Assembly (NCBI RefSeq): GCF_047496725.1
Contig: NC_132976.1
Location: 13,566,501-13,630,500, forward strand
DNA length: 64,000 bases
From: Anoplolepis gracilipes
Taxonomy: Eukaryota; Arthropoda; Insecta; Hymenoptera; Formicidae
Direction: 5' to 3'
Made by a program: the position numbers and the translations under genes. Positions 21,701 to 32,049 of the stretch are shown here, in pieces. The notes beneath the pieces were generated by a model. That model was not told the DNA's origin. It saw only the letters and a program-made list of their open reading frames with translations, and ran no database searches. Positions within the stretch are counted from its first letter, which is position 1, and the number at the start of each line of letters is the position of its first letter.

Positions 21701-21980
21701 GGTGTTCTATAGTATGATGTGGTGTAAGAATGAAGGTGCTGTATGTGTAGGACAAGCAGTGCATGATGATAAAACAAGGAGAGCATGATGGTAGGAAAAG
21801 GAGATATAGGTGCTAGAGAAAGAATAGAGAGGAAGAAGGATAGCGGGAAGGACAGCGCGCATGGTGAGAAAAGGTCAGCGCTATAGGCATAGGACAAGGA
21901 GAGTATGATGTGTAAGGAAAGGAGAGAGCATGATGGTAAGGAAAGAAGAGAGCAAAGGAGAAGGCAACAGTAAAAGAAAT
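21701..21980. repeat. Purine-rich block beside gene A
   Basis: Same composition and motifs as the block at 19781-20000. It separates the inner repeat from the 3' end of gene A, exactly as 6290-6540 does for copy 1. Confidence 0.7.
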
Positions 21981-22062
21981 ATAAATGTATAAAAATTCCA
22001 AATTTATTCAAAATAAAAAAATTTAATTACAGAATATAGAAAATAATACTTGAAGTATAGTT

Positions 22063-22581
22063 TTAATGTAAATATAGATTGATTGAACCTTCATGATGAT
22101 GATTCGACCACCAATTGAATATTTTAAATACATTTTGTAAAGCGCAATTTCGTACATGTCTATCACAACGCAGAGTAGCATCTAATTTATCTAAAGCAGG
22201 AACGTCATCATAGTCGTTATTCAATGTCTCGATAATAAGACCGATTCTCGCATCGTCTTCCAGTAAATTTGCCAACCATTCTCGTTTTTCATGCCCCTTA
22301 ACATACACTCGAGAAGCTGCATCTTTCAACGTCACAGCCTCAGTGATTAAACGTTTAGCCATGTAGTATGGAACGTTTCCATCTTCCCATTGCAGATTGT
22401 GATGTTTTCCAACCATCCATGCATTTGAGATCTCTCAGACCTCGTGAACAAACGGAATGGTGTAAAACTCGTAAAAATATAATGAGAGTACAGATCCCTT
22501 TGTCAGAATCGCAATTTCTTTCACGATAAATTTTTTATCGATAATAAATCCTTGAAGATCCACAAACGTTGGCACAACCAT
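22063..22581 (-). pseudogene. Polinton-associated gene A, copy 2 (frameshift)
   Basis: Starts at ATG 22581 with the same VDLQGFIID opening as copy 1, loses frame at about 22470-22490 (a small deletion relative to copy 1), then is open from 22416 to the end at 22063 with YVKGHEKREWL and NCALQNVFKIFNWW. Over the shared open part the two copies differ at about a tenth of residues. It lies about 160 bp downstream of the capsid-like gene on the same strand. Function unknown; a nuclease-like fold is only a guess. Confidence 0.75.
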
Positions 22582-22739
22582 AATGAAAAGATATTGGTAA
22601 GAACTACGACGAACGACTGATGTTAATCATCGAGTATCGCAAGTTTTTATGTTATATGATCCGGTATGCGATTCTCCAATTTCGTTTACAGAAGATTTGG
22701 ACGTTGGTTGATAAGACGAGCGTTCCTGCTCGTGCTGAT

Positions 22740-23522
22740 TCATGTAAATTTACGTACTACGTTCGTTAGAGGATTGTATTCGACAACGCGATCATGCAAA
22801 ATGAGACAATAAGCGGTAGTGTTTGCCGGCACATTTTCCTTACAATCAAATTCTATTCTTACGTCTACGATAGCATTTTTCACCGATTCGTTTTGTCGAG
22901 AACAATCGATGATTACAAACGGACCGTAAAGTAGAAACAGTGAGACGGTGAGAGTCGGTTCGAGGTACTCATATTCGTAATAGTTTTTGCAGAAACGCGC
23001 GTACGTGTCGTATAGAATCGACCATCTGTTTTTATCGAAAGCGTTAATTACTATGCGTCTGTAATCTTCGCAAAATTCCAATAACATGTAGAGCGGTACG
23101 CAAAAATTAAAGTGTCCATTCACAGTAGTTGGATCACTCCAGCCAGCATTTCTCATAACCACGCTTCTATCGGATGATATTGTTACATAGTTTTTGAGCA
23201 TACTTGTTATTCCCACGTTTCTGTTGCGATCAATCTCCACGCCATTGAGTTCGTATCGAATCTCATCAAACATGAATGCAACGCAATTATTTTGCAGTAC
23301 CACATTAGATCCGTGAGTTGGATTGTTTATCTTCAATTCTCTCTCGATGTATAAGAAACTCTCGTACGGTAATATATACAGATCCTGTTGTTGTATGGGT
23401 ATTCTTATCTCGTCACTGTGTCCGAACGTTGTGTTGGCGAATGGGTTGTAGGCGTGAGTCTCAATCTTGACGATGCGATCGTCAAAGATTGGTCCGTCCG
23501 CGATGTTGAGAATGTCAATCAT
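22740..23522 (-). CDS. Double jelly-roll-like capsid protein, probably internally deleted
   Basis: 260 codons, ATG 23522 to TGA 22740. I recognise this as the double-jelly-roll-like protein family of arthropod Polinton-like elements; landmarks are NCVAFMFDEIRYELNGVEID (about residues 83-102), FNFCVPLYMLLEFCEDYRR (mid) and VVEYNPLTNVV at the end. Major capsids of this group are usually 400 residues or more, and this reading jumps from a central to a C-terminal block after about residue 160, so an in-frame internal loss is likely. It follows a 57-aa ORF by 3 bp and precedes gene A. Expected role: capsid shell subunit. Confidence 0.7.
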   Translation of the reverse strand: MIDILNIADGPIFDDRIVKIETHAYNPFANTTFGHSDEIRIPIQQQDLYILPYESFLYIERELKINNPTHGSNVVLQNNCVAFMFDEIRYELNGVEIDRNRNVGITSMLKNYVTISSDRSVVMRNAGWSDPTTVNGHFNFCVPLYMLLEFCEDYRRIVINAFDKNRWSILYDTYARFCKNYYEYEYLEPTLTVSLFLLYGPFVIIDCSRQNESVKNAIVDVRIEFDCKENVPANTTAYCLILHDRVVEYNPLTNVVRKFT

Positions 23523-23525
23523 CGT

Positions 23526-23699
23526 TCAAATGTTTCGCACCGCAAATCCCAAAGATTGTAAAAACGCAACGTTTGATGCGTTCAATTTCTTTTTCTTAGT
23601 GCAGAATGATTGCGTATTAGCAAATTTCGATGTTGTTGTCGCGGACGTCGTAAAGATTGTGTTGTCTCTCACGTTTTTCGATCCGTTCAACACAAGCAT
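23526..23699 (-). CDS. 57-aa ORF between the capsid and minor-capsid genes
   Basis: ATG 23699 to TGA 23526. The stop lies 3 bp before the capsid ATG and the start lies 6 bp after the upstream stop, so it is packed as in a viral operon-like cluster. The middle is Thr/Ser-rich, followed by a KKKK run and a C-terminal FLQSLGFAV. The position and tight packing argue that it is real; function unknown, perhaps a small virion-associated protein. Confidence 0.5.
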   Translation of the reverse strand: MLVLNGSKNVRDNTIFTTSATTTSKFANTQSFCTKKKKLNASNVAFLQSLGFAVRNI

Positions 23700-23705
23700 C
23701 ACACG

Positions 23706-24465
23706 CTAATTTTGCCGCCGTCGTACATGCACTCTAATGGTGATCTCTTCTCCTCGAAAATCGAGTAATCGTCCTTCATCGACAACGCGTAACGTTAAAT
23801 CCGTAATGCTCCGTACGATGATCGGTAGGTAAATGATGTGCGCCGGTGTTTCCGATATCTTATATCCTGGTGGTACCCTCGGTGAAAATTCATGTATCGT
23901 ATGAACAAGTTTACCATTGTTGTACGCACCCGCGGTGACATTACATTCGACGCGGATAACGTTCACGTTGATAATGTTAATCGGTCCGTCCGACTCATGC
24001 CATTTTCGCGGCTGCAGTATACGGTTCGAGAATCCTAGCAGCGATCCAATGTTGTTAGGCTTGCTAAAATTTATTGTGTAGGCGCATTTGATCTCGCTCC
24101 TCATCGTATTGTAATTAGCGCGGAGCACTATCGGCCATTCTCCATCCTCAAAGTCATCGTCGTCAGTGTTTTTTATCACCATCACGAACTGTGTGTTGCA
24201 AACGTTTTCGTGAAATTGTTTTTTTCAAAAATTCTTGTATCGCTTGCAGCTCGTACGATCCTTCAGGAATCATAATTTCCGCATTTTCTTTGTCAAAGTA
24301 AAATTTATTATTCGAGGAATTCACATTCGATATCGTGTGATAACTCTTAAAATCCGCTAGACCAAGCTCGTATTCACCATCGTTTAAATCTACGGTGAGC
24401 GGGTAATTTGCCGCGAGAACGCTGCTCTTCCCAGTCAGCGTGAATGTCATAGACATGTTGACCAA
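23706..24465 (-). pseudogene. Minor capsid (penton-like) candidate split by a frameshift
   Basis: Two overlapping frames, 24465-24163 (100 codons) and 24185-23706 (159 codons), look like the halves of one ~250-aa protein. The first begins MTFTLTGKSSVLAANYPL at its second methionine region and has GEYELGLADFKSYHTISNV; the second has RANYNTMRSEIKCAYTINF, GSLLGFSNRILQPRKWHESD and ends with a beta-rich stretch. The frame changes at 24163-24185. Placement directly upstream of the capsid gene and the beta-strand-like pattern suggest a minor capsid or penton protein; that is inference, not a recognised signature. Confidence 0.55.
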
Positions 24466-24499
24466 ACTGTTTAACGAATACTAAGTTAAATAGCGCAAT

Positions 24500-25150
24500 A
24501 TATGTCTTTAAATTCGCGTGCATCGACCACTCAGAGAAACTGCAAGCATAATACGAGAAGCTTACTTCGCTTGAGAAGGACGTGCGAGCATTACAGATTG
24601 CGCTAAACAAACTTCAACGCGCGGCTAACGCTAACTCAGAAACAGCTATCAACCTGAATGAGCATCAGTGAACGGGTTAGGAGCGGCTATCGAACGGTTA
24701 TCGAACAGCTACGAAGGATTATCGAACGGCTGCGAAAAATTATCGAACAGCTACGAAGAATTAGCGAACATCTATTTAACTACAATGAGTGGCAGTAAAC
24801 GACCTAACATCAGCAGCAACAACAGCTTCGAACGAAGCTATCAGCATTTCAAGCAGGGCTGTGAACGAAGCTACGAACACGTCCTTAACGGCTACACTCA
24901 AGGTTACAAACAATTCAAGAACTGCTACAATCGGTCAAAAGACGTCTGTGAACGAGGCTACGAACGGGTCAGAAGCGGCTACGAACGAGTAAAAAACGAC
25001 TGCGAAAAAGGCTGCGAACGGGTCAGGAACGATTTGCGAATGGGTGAAGGACGGCGGTGAACAACGCAAGAACGGCTGCGAACGGATTAAGAACGGGTCA
25101 GAAAACACGAAAAAAAAACATAGAAAAAACGCGTCAAAAACGAAACTTAA
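24500..25150 (+). other. Coiled-coil and short-repeat region before the integrase
   Basis: The plus strand first encodes a heptad-like segment (LEKDVRALQIALNKLQRA, near 24565-24620), then an array of degenerate repeats around GAACGGCTACGAAC (24660-25100), whose frames read as SNSYE/ERGYER repeats or, in another frame, NEATN repeats. Stops interrupt all frames; the longest open piece is 24668-25060. The direction matches the integrase that starts at 25181. It could be a decayed fibre-like gene or a non-coding repeat. Confidence 0.4.
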
Positions 25151-25180
25151 AGAACGGTTATTAAAGGACGATAAACGAAA

Positions 25181-26170
25181 ATGAGTGATAAAAAAGCAAA
25201 CAACGAACGACCATCGAGAAAAACTGACAAAGCAAAGAATCAACATAGTTTGGAGAGACGGCAGTTAGTAAACGAACTGCACGCGCCAGCGAAAAAATAT
25301 TTTCCCCGAAGACACGTCATAGTGCGGGGATACGATGATCTGTGGCAAGCCGATATCGTCGAGATGCGTCCGTATGTTCGAGTCAACAAGGAATACAAAT
25401 ACATACTCATTGTTATCGATGTGTTGAGCAAGTATGCGTGGGTCGTACCGCTCAAGAGTAAAGGTGGAAGCGAGACGGCTGATGCGATTGCAGAGATAAT
25501 TCGAGACGATGCGAGATGCCCGAAAAATTTTCAAACCGATCAAGGAAAAGAATTTTACAATGAAAATGTACAAAACCTCATGAATAAACACAATTTTAAT
25601 CATTATTCGACATATTCCGTCATGAAAGCCTCGATCGTGGAACGCTTCAATCGTACTTTGAAGAATAAAATGTGGAAAATGTTTACGTTCAATGGAAACT
25701 ACAAGTGGATCGACGAACTATCGAGACTCGTTGAAGAGTACAACACGCAAAAACATCGCACTATCGGTATGAGACCTGTCGATGTTACTCCAGCCGTCGC
25801 AGATAAACTTTTAAATACGGTGTACAGTAACGTAAAGATTGCGGCGCCGGCGAAATTTAAAATAGGCGATTCGGTGCGCGTGAGTAAATTCAAGACTTTA
25901 TTCGAAAAAGGCTACACACCAAATTGGACCACCGAAGTGTTTGAAATTGTTAAGATACAGAAAACTAATCCCGTAACATATATATTAAAAGATTCGCGCG
26001 GAAATCCCGTCGCCGGTGGATTTTACGAATACGAATTACAACGCGTTGATAATCCCGATATATATCTTGTGGAAAAGATATTGAGGAAGAGAGGGGATGA
26101 AGTTTTTGTGAAATGGTTGGGATTCGATAGTTCACGGAATTCTTGGATACATAAAAATAATGTAATGTAA
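25181..26170 (+). CDS. Polinton-type integrase with C-terminal chromodomain
   Basis: 329 codons, intact. The retroviral-type catalytic core shows the first Asp in LWQADIVEM (about residue 59), the second in FQTDQGKEF (about 109) and the Glu in SIVERFNRTLK (about 143); by my count 33 residues separate the last two. The segment after residue 220 (FKIGDSVRVSKFKTLFEKG) resembles the SH3-like DNA-binding part, and the end (VEKILRKRGDEVFVKWLGF, NSWI) is a chromodomain. There is no clear N-terminal HHCC zinc domain. It catalyses insertion of the element, in agreement with the 6-bp duplication. It is the only core gene on the plus strand and converges with polB 210 bp downstream. Confidence 0.9.
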   Translation: MSDKKANNERPSRKTDKAKNQHSLERRQLVNELHAPAKKYFPRRHVIVRGYDDLWQADIVEMRPYVRVNKEYKYILIVIDVLSKYAWVVPLKSKGGSETADAIAEIIRDDARCPKNFQTDQGKEFYNENVQNLMNKHNFNHYSTYSVMKASIVERFNRTLKNKMWKMFTFNGNYKWIDELSRLVEEYNTQKHRTIGMRPVDVTPAVADKLLNTVYSNVKIAAPAKFKIGDSVRVSKFKTLFEKGYTPNWTTEVFEIVKIQKTNPVTYILKDSRGNPVAGGFYEYELQRVDNPDIYLVEKILRKRGDEVFVKWLGFDSSRNSWIHKNNVM

Positions 26171-26381
26171 AAATATAACAAATATAAAGTTTACATATAT
26201 AAATATATATAATATTCAAATATATACACTTTTTTTTTTTTTACAACGGTATTCTGTAATGCCCCCATGGTAGCGTATCGATACTTTTAGGTATTATATA
26301 CCGTTTATCATCGTGTGGACTTAGAGCAATTTTTTTCTGCCGCATGGTATATACTTTATGCATTTTTTATCTTATACTCGA

Positions 26382-28802
26382 TTACTGTCGCGTCATTTCA
26401 ATTTCTTCGTTCAAACACTGCATGTAATCGTTAAATGTTATCATTTTCGCGACGACGCTATTCTTGACACTTTTTACCTTTTTCGTATTCTTTTTACCAT
26501 CTACTTTTAGCGCATACATTTTTGCTCTAAGCCCGATAAATTTTGTCATTATCATACCGTTGTTTTCATCCTTCATCAGACCCGGTACCTTTTTATTCAC
26601 GAGCGGTATACCGTATGTATTGTCTATCGCATAGTCGCTCGTGTCGAACTTGCCGATGTCGCGCTTCATATTCTCGTACACGTCTTCGTACTCAATGTGA
26701 TATATGAGACTATCCGTGTCGGTGTACATGACTTTACATTTTTCTTTATACATTGGAATCATGTAATCGTGATGAAATTCGTACAAACACATCTTGGATA
26801 CATCAAATATACACATACCTACATAGATTGGTTTGTAAAACTTCACCTCAAGTCTTCCACAGCGATTAAATTTTCCGAAAAAATGCTCCTGCTATTAAAA
26901 TTTGGTTTCGCGATCATTGTCTCTGCGCCGTACCTATCGTCCCATTTTGTTATAAGTTTAACATCTACGCGATTGCGCACATTTTCCATCGTTTTGCCGA
27001 AAACTGCATTATTCATTAATTTGTATAAATTCTTTTCAAAATCATTTTTCGCCATTGTTCTAAATTGCGTGTTTAATTCAATATATGTACGTAACCATGG
27101 AGATTGCGCGAATTGTAATATGCGATGAATTTTTGTAACGCGAAGACCGTGTCGCGTACATTGCTGCAGATTGCGGTAGTGTATTACGTATCGTTTCTTA
27201 TCGTATAAGGTTGCGAGCAACTTGTTCTCTCTCTTGCCGGGTGGTTTGTCACGCGTCGGACAAAACGGTAAGTCAGTATGCGCGTCGTGAAGATGTTGCG
27301 GGTACTCGAGATAAACTTCGAGAATATAGCCTGTAGGCGAATCGGACGCGATCGATGATAAATCAAAATTGCATATATTGTCGACCCATTGAAAACTAGC
27401 GTAAGGCAAAGGTTGACACATTGCCCATCCGTATAAATTATTTACATCGAAATACATTAGATACGATGACGGTTTCAATGGGTCGTATGACTGCATGTAC
27501 TTGTTATTAGCATGCGCGTATCTATTGGAACATTGACTCAAACCACCGCGTATACCTCGTTCTATAAACATTACCATATCGATGTCAGTGAGCAATTCAA
27601 ACTTAATATTTGTATGCTTCAACATGGCATCCCACGTGTATCCGGGCAGAGTATAGTAATGCGCAGGGTCGAGCCCGTAACTCTTGATACAATTGTCACG
27701 AAAATTTTCAAAAACATCGGCTAATAACAAGACATCGATTTTTAAATATAGATCGCTATATTTGCCTAGCGTTCTGATGGAGAATCGGTTCCAAACAGTC
27801 TTGGCGTGCGCGTAATCGCTCTCGGATACTGTGTCATCGGTCAAGGAACTGTAAAATAATTCGCGCGGAGGTAAACGTGTATCGTGCAATTTATCTACAC
27901 AATCAATATATTCGTACGGAAAGACACCTTTTCGCGTTAACAAATCAAAGTCTTCTACCCGCAAATTTTGATATTCAGATTGTAAAATTTTTAATTTATC
28001 TTTACTGAGAAAAGATGCTAATTTGTTGAGACTTGTTGTGAGAAATTTAAAAGAATCGATGAAACGTAATTTAATGTGATTTCGCGAATTGTCTTCCGTA
28101 AGTTTAACATCTTTCGTAAATGAAACGTATTTTTCTTTAGTTATCGGAAGTAGATCGATTCTTCCTTCGAACGCTGTAGCTATTTCCTCGATTATAAAAT
28201 GTGAATCGTAACCGGATAAATTGTGGAAAATAATTGGAATATAAAAGGATTCCTTATAATTTAGATTGCAATTTGAATGCGCGGGATCTCTGTACCGCCT
28301 AGTGAGGTGACAATGATCGTGTACGCGCGTATCGTCTTCCACGAATGGTTTCTCATATATGTGACATTGAGTAGCGCTGTTAAACTTTTCCAATTCTTCA
28401 CGCGTCAAATTTATCATGGGAAGATTTGTAGATAAAATTGTTTTCACGCGCGTTGCTAAATTTTTTAATTCTTCAGCAAACCATGCGACACAATTGGCTT
28501 CACGACGAGAATGATACGCGGACAACGAATTATCGTACGAGCAATGTACATAATAAGCGATACTAAACACTTGATGATGCTGGTATACATTTTTTTCTGC
28601 TTCTTCTTCTTTATCCGTCTTTCTCAAAACACATTCCAGGTCGGCATACACGACGAAAGGAACCTGCTTCTTCCTGTTATAGTTGTTAAAAGCGAGCCAT
28701 TTATCTTTATCGCTCAGTAATCGAATAGCACAGTCATTCATCTTCCCGCAGTCTACAGTATGTGACTGTAGTTTCTCATTCGAATAAAAATAATGTAGAC
28801 AT
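26382..28802 (-). pseudogene. Family B DNA polymerase, catalytic exon (one frameshift)
   Basis: The catalytic part of a protein-primed-type polB. The main frame is open from the intron acceptor at 28802 to 26843, and the last 154 codons are in another frame (26846-26382), so there is one frameshift at about 26846. Exonuclease landmarks: YADLECVL, HNLSGYDSH, YLKIDVLLLADVFE. Polymerase landmarks: MYFDVNNLYGWAM, KLMNNAVFGKTMENV and, after the frameshift, YTDTDSLIYH. All expected acidic residues are visible. It copies the linear element DNA in Polintons. The upstream exon and N-terminal part are listed separately; the whole gene spans 26382-30029. Confidence 0.88.
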
Positions 28803-28915
28803 CTATAAAAAAGAAATAATAATTATATATATATATATTTTAACATTTATAAAAAATAGAAATAATAATTATATATTTATTTTGAAAAAAAATCAATAAT
28901 ATTAAATATACATAC
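28803..28915 (-). other. Spliceosomal intron in the polB gene (113 bp)
   Basis: On the minus strand the intron starts GTATGT at 28915 and ends TTTTTTATAG at 28803, is very AT-rich, and its removal keeps one frame across both exons. It splits a Cys/His motif, with one Cys of the pair encoded on each side. The polB fragment at 38907 keeps the same donor and the first bases of the same intron. Confidence 0.8.
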
Positions 28916-30029
28916 CGATCGCAGATATATTTTTGTCCATTGTGTTTATTGAGTTGCGAACTCACGAATCGCGATAAATTCTTGATCCACGCGAAATGTT
29001 CGATATCTTGCGCATCTTGAATGTAGGGCAAATTGGCGTGCTTATCCCTCTTTTGCTCCGAAAGACGAATAGGAACAATATTTTCGTTTTCGATGGTATA
29101 CACATTGATTAAAATATTGTCGTTAATTTCAAACTTTTTAATTTGATTAAGAGTCACTGGAAACTCAATGTCTCGAAGATTTAACACATCCGTGTAACGC
29201 GGGTACGATAATTCTCGTTCAACCCTTCTTTCAGCGGAATACATAGCAGCAGTCACTGCTCATGCAAAACATGCATTGTCTTTGGATCGCACGTTAACTA
29301 TCGCTCGCTTCATCATCATATCTTTCGCGGTAATATAATATGACATCTCGCACGCATAGGATTATATTTATTTATATTTACAGTCAAATTAAGTATACGC
29401 GATAATGCCCACCCACTATCACGTTCTTGAAATTCTTCGAGAGATGCTAAAGTGGGCTCGATAACACGTTGCTCGTACCATTCGCGTAAATCAGATGTAC
29501 GAAATAGTTCACAGTTTTTTGTACTTACACTTTTATTGTCGTGCTTTTCACCCGCCACAAACTCACCGTTAAACACAGTATTCACTTTCACACTGCAGTG
29601 TGTTTCGATAGCGTCTCGCACATGTTCGAGCACGATATCATTCGCGTCTTCGAGAAACTGGCGAGGTTCGATATAATTGCTATTGATTATCGCACCAGTC
29701 GATATACGGTTCTCTAACGCTGTATCAATTTCTCGCCAAAATAGTGCAGCTTGATGCGCGCTGTGTCCGGCACCCGCGTGTACAAAACGTTTGCGCAACG
29801 CATTTTTCAGTCCTTCGAGTCGCGCGATCTTTGCAATCAACAATTGTCGATATCCGATCAATATTCGCGGTCGTTTAATTCGACTCTGCTCTTCCAACGA
29901 CTTGATATAATCATCGCATCGCACCTCCCACGCAAAGTACTCCTCCACCGAATTTATCAAAGTGGATTGATGCGTTAAAACCTGCTCCATTTTTTTACAT
30001 ATAAGGTACACTCGTGCAAGCTTCGACAA
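28916..30029 (-). pseudogene. DNA polymerase N-terminal region (stop and frameshift)
   Basis: The frame 30029-29316 (237 codons) starts near MEQVLTHQSTLINSVEEYFA and ends at a TGA, and the following frame 29256-28916 runs to the intron donor. Between them the reading needs a one-base shift at about 29317 and passes a TGA at about 29262. The region precedes the exonuclease domain and contains a charged helical first half (VEEYFAWEVRCDDYIKSLEE) and the block FQERDSGWALSRILNLTVN near the end. This N-terminal extension is normal for insect Polinton polymerases; the terminal-protein function is not identifiable. Partial copies lie at 38907-39781. Confidence 0.75.
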
Positions 30030-30199
30030 TAATGGCGAGATGTGACTCTCTGTTCTGATTTATATCTAATCGATATACTCTTTTTACGTTGCGAAAACGT
30101 TATTCTTTCGTGTAAACATCCGTCATTTCTATAATATCACGTCTCTTTATCTCACGCATATTTCGTGATAGTGTAATATAATATGACATCCTCTACGCA

Positions 30200-30640
30200 T
30201 AGGATTATATTTATTATTTATAATCAAATTAAATATACATGATAATGCCCACCCACTATGCGACACGTTATTCTTTAGCGCAAACATTCGTACTGTCGGC
30301 GCGTTATTCTTTAGCGCAAACATTCGTACTGTCGACGGTCTGTTTATGTTATTATTTAGCCAAAAATTTTATCTTACGCTTTGTCGTATACATTTGTAAC
30401 CGAATATTTCAATCGTCGTATACATTTGATTCGATTTCATCATACGGCAGCCACACACGGCGCTCGAGAAAGCACGTGGGGACGCGATTTTTAATAATTT
30501 TTAGCAGCCTTACATTGGCGCTTGCAAAATTACGTCAGAAATACTCCCCTCCTCATTACGTTTTACGATATTACAAATTGATCGCAGTACTTTCAATAGT
30601 TTAGTATCGCACCAGTTGTCCGTGCATAAGGTTGTGCTAA
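30200..30640. repeat. Inner inverted repeat, right copy
   Basis: Inverse partner of 21303-21700, with a small tandem duplication (GCGTTATTCTTTAGCGCAAA and neighbours repeated about 50 bp apart, 30265-30330). It separates the polB start from gene B and may contain divergent promoters for both; no specific promoter motif could be assigned. Confidence 0.75.
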
Positions 30641-30672
30641 AAAAAATGTGCTCCACAAAAGAAACCAGCAAG

Positions 30673-31385
30673 ATGAATTTTTACATTCCGATTGAGAACG
30701 GTGAAATTCAATCAAAGAAAATGTAAGTTTCAATTATTTTTTAAATATTATTTCCTAAAAATTATTTTCTAAATATTATTTTTTAATATATTTTAATATT
30801 TTATATAGCGTTTCATATCGTGCGGTTTGCATACTTGGGAGAAGGTATATCTTAACCCCGACATCTTACTAATATTTGGAGATTGGAATAAGCGTTGGAG
30901 CTATGTCGTATGTCGAATTGATACTTGGTGACAACCGAGGTAATCGATTAGTATTGCCTATCGTACTCTGGCACTCATTGATGCAGAAACGTACAGACAT
31001 TGAACGACATGTACAATCGACTGAAAGTCAACCATTATGGATCTGTGATCTATCTATCCAAATGATCGCATTAAACGGATCGAGAATTATTAAATTAACA
31101 TTATCTAATAAGTCTTTGTATATGCAACCTCAAACATTATTACATTTATGCGATTTTGAAGATTGTATCGATCATATGCATTCATGGTTGTGACAAAATA
31201 CACATTTCGTGAATGAAAAATTTAAACAATTTTGTAACGTTTTGCAACGTAACAATATTACTGATGTAAATGATGCTGTGAAAGCGATTCGCGAGAGTGA
31301 CGCGTTCGATAGCGAATCACTCGTAGATTGCGAATTGTTGGCGTGTGCTATAAATGATATACTTTATGATACTTGTAACAAATAA
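30673..31385 (+). pseudogene. Polinton-associated gene B, copy 2
   Basis: This copy keeps the start codon (30673, MNFYIPIENGEIQSKK), the intron donor GTAAGT (30723) and the acceptor TATATAG (30808), so it best shows the gene structure: an 86-bp intron and a second exon to TAA 31383-31385. Two lesions are in exon 2: a TAA shortly after the TPTSY-equivalent codons (about 30870) and a TGA at 31191-31193. The remaining sequence is close to copies 1 and 3. Function unknown. Confidence 0.75.
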
Positions 31386-31593
31386 AAAAAATAGAAAATT
31401 ATTATTAACATTAATGTTTCTCTTCACACTATTTTATTCTACGACTCTTCCTCCTCCTCGCGCTATCTTAGTCTTATTGTCAGTCAAACAAAGACGTTTA
31501 CCTCTCATAAGATCATATGCATAGTCTGTTTAGAAAGAGATACTCTATTTAGAGAGAGATGAGATATGGGATCTCGTGTATATATTTGAGATA
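31386..31593. other. Gene B downstream region
   Basis: AT-rich 3' region shared with 42171-42385 (TTCTCTTCACACTATTTTAT, CAAACAAAGACGTTTACCTC, TTTAGAAAGAGATACTCTAT). In copy 3 it leads to gene E; here it joins gene D directly, so gene E has been deleted. Confidence 0.6.
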
Positions 31594-31743
31594 AATGAGA
31601 GAGACTCCGAATAGATTGTGAGTATTTATAATTTTTATCATTTTAGAAAATATTTTTAAAGTACTAATAAAAATGTTTTTTTTTCCTGTTACAGACGCAG
31701 CTATGACGAGTTCCCATGGCGCATCGCCCCTACAGATTTTTAA
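31594..31743 (+). pseudogene. Gene D fragment (end of exon 2, intron, exon 3)
   Basis: The exon 2 end at 31617 is followed by GTGAGT; the intron ends CTGTTACAG at 31694; exon 3 reads SYDEFPWRIAPTDF then TAA. It matches the exon 3 copies at 43328 and near 20270. The rest of the gene is missing. Confidence 0.6.
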
Positions 31744-32049
31744 TTTTTTAAATTTTCTACTATAATTTTAATTCTTTTTTATATTTTTATATTTAAACAT
31801 ATACCTATTTTAATTTTTTAAATTTTATGTTACAATTTCTATTCTTTTTTAATTTTAAAAAACACACACACACACTTTATATGTATACACATACACACTT
31901 TTTAAATAAAATTTATGTTAAACTTATATATATTTATTACTTATCCACCTTCATCATCTATCCCATCCTTCTTCCTCTGTATTAGATATAATTAGATAAT
32001 AAGATAACATTTAACATTATAAAAAACTTAACATGCAAAAATTATCTTT
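31744..32049. other. AT-rich tail with CA microsatellite
   Basis: Part of the terminal module (AAATTTTCTACTATAATTTT, an AC run near 31865-31875, TTAGATATAATTAGATAATA). Matching stretches lie at 33500-33850 and 43377-43650 and, inverted, at 20000-20240. No ORF. Confidence 0.6.

Noticed and set aside
25240..25603. Antisense ORFs over the integrase
   Set aside because: Shadows of the strongly supported integrase frame.
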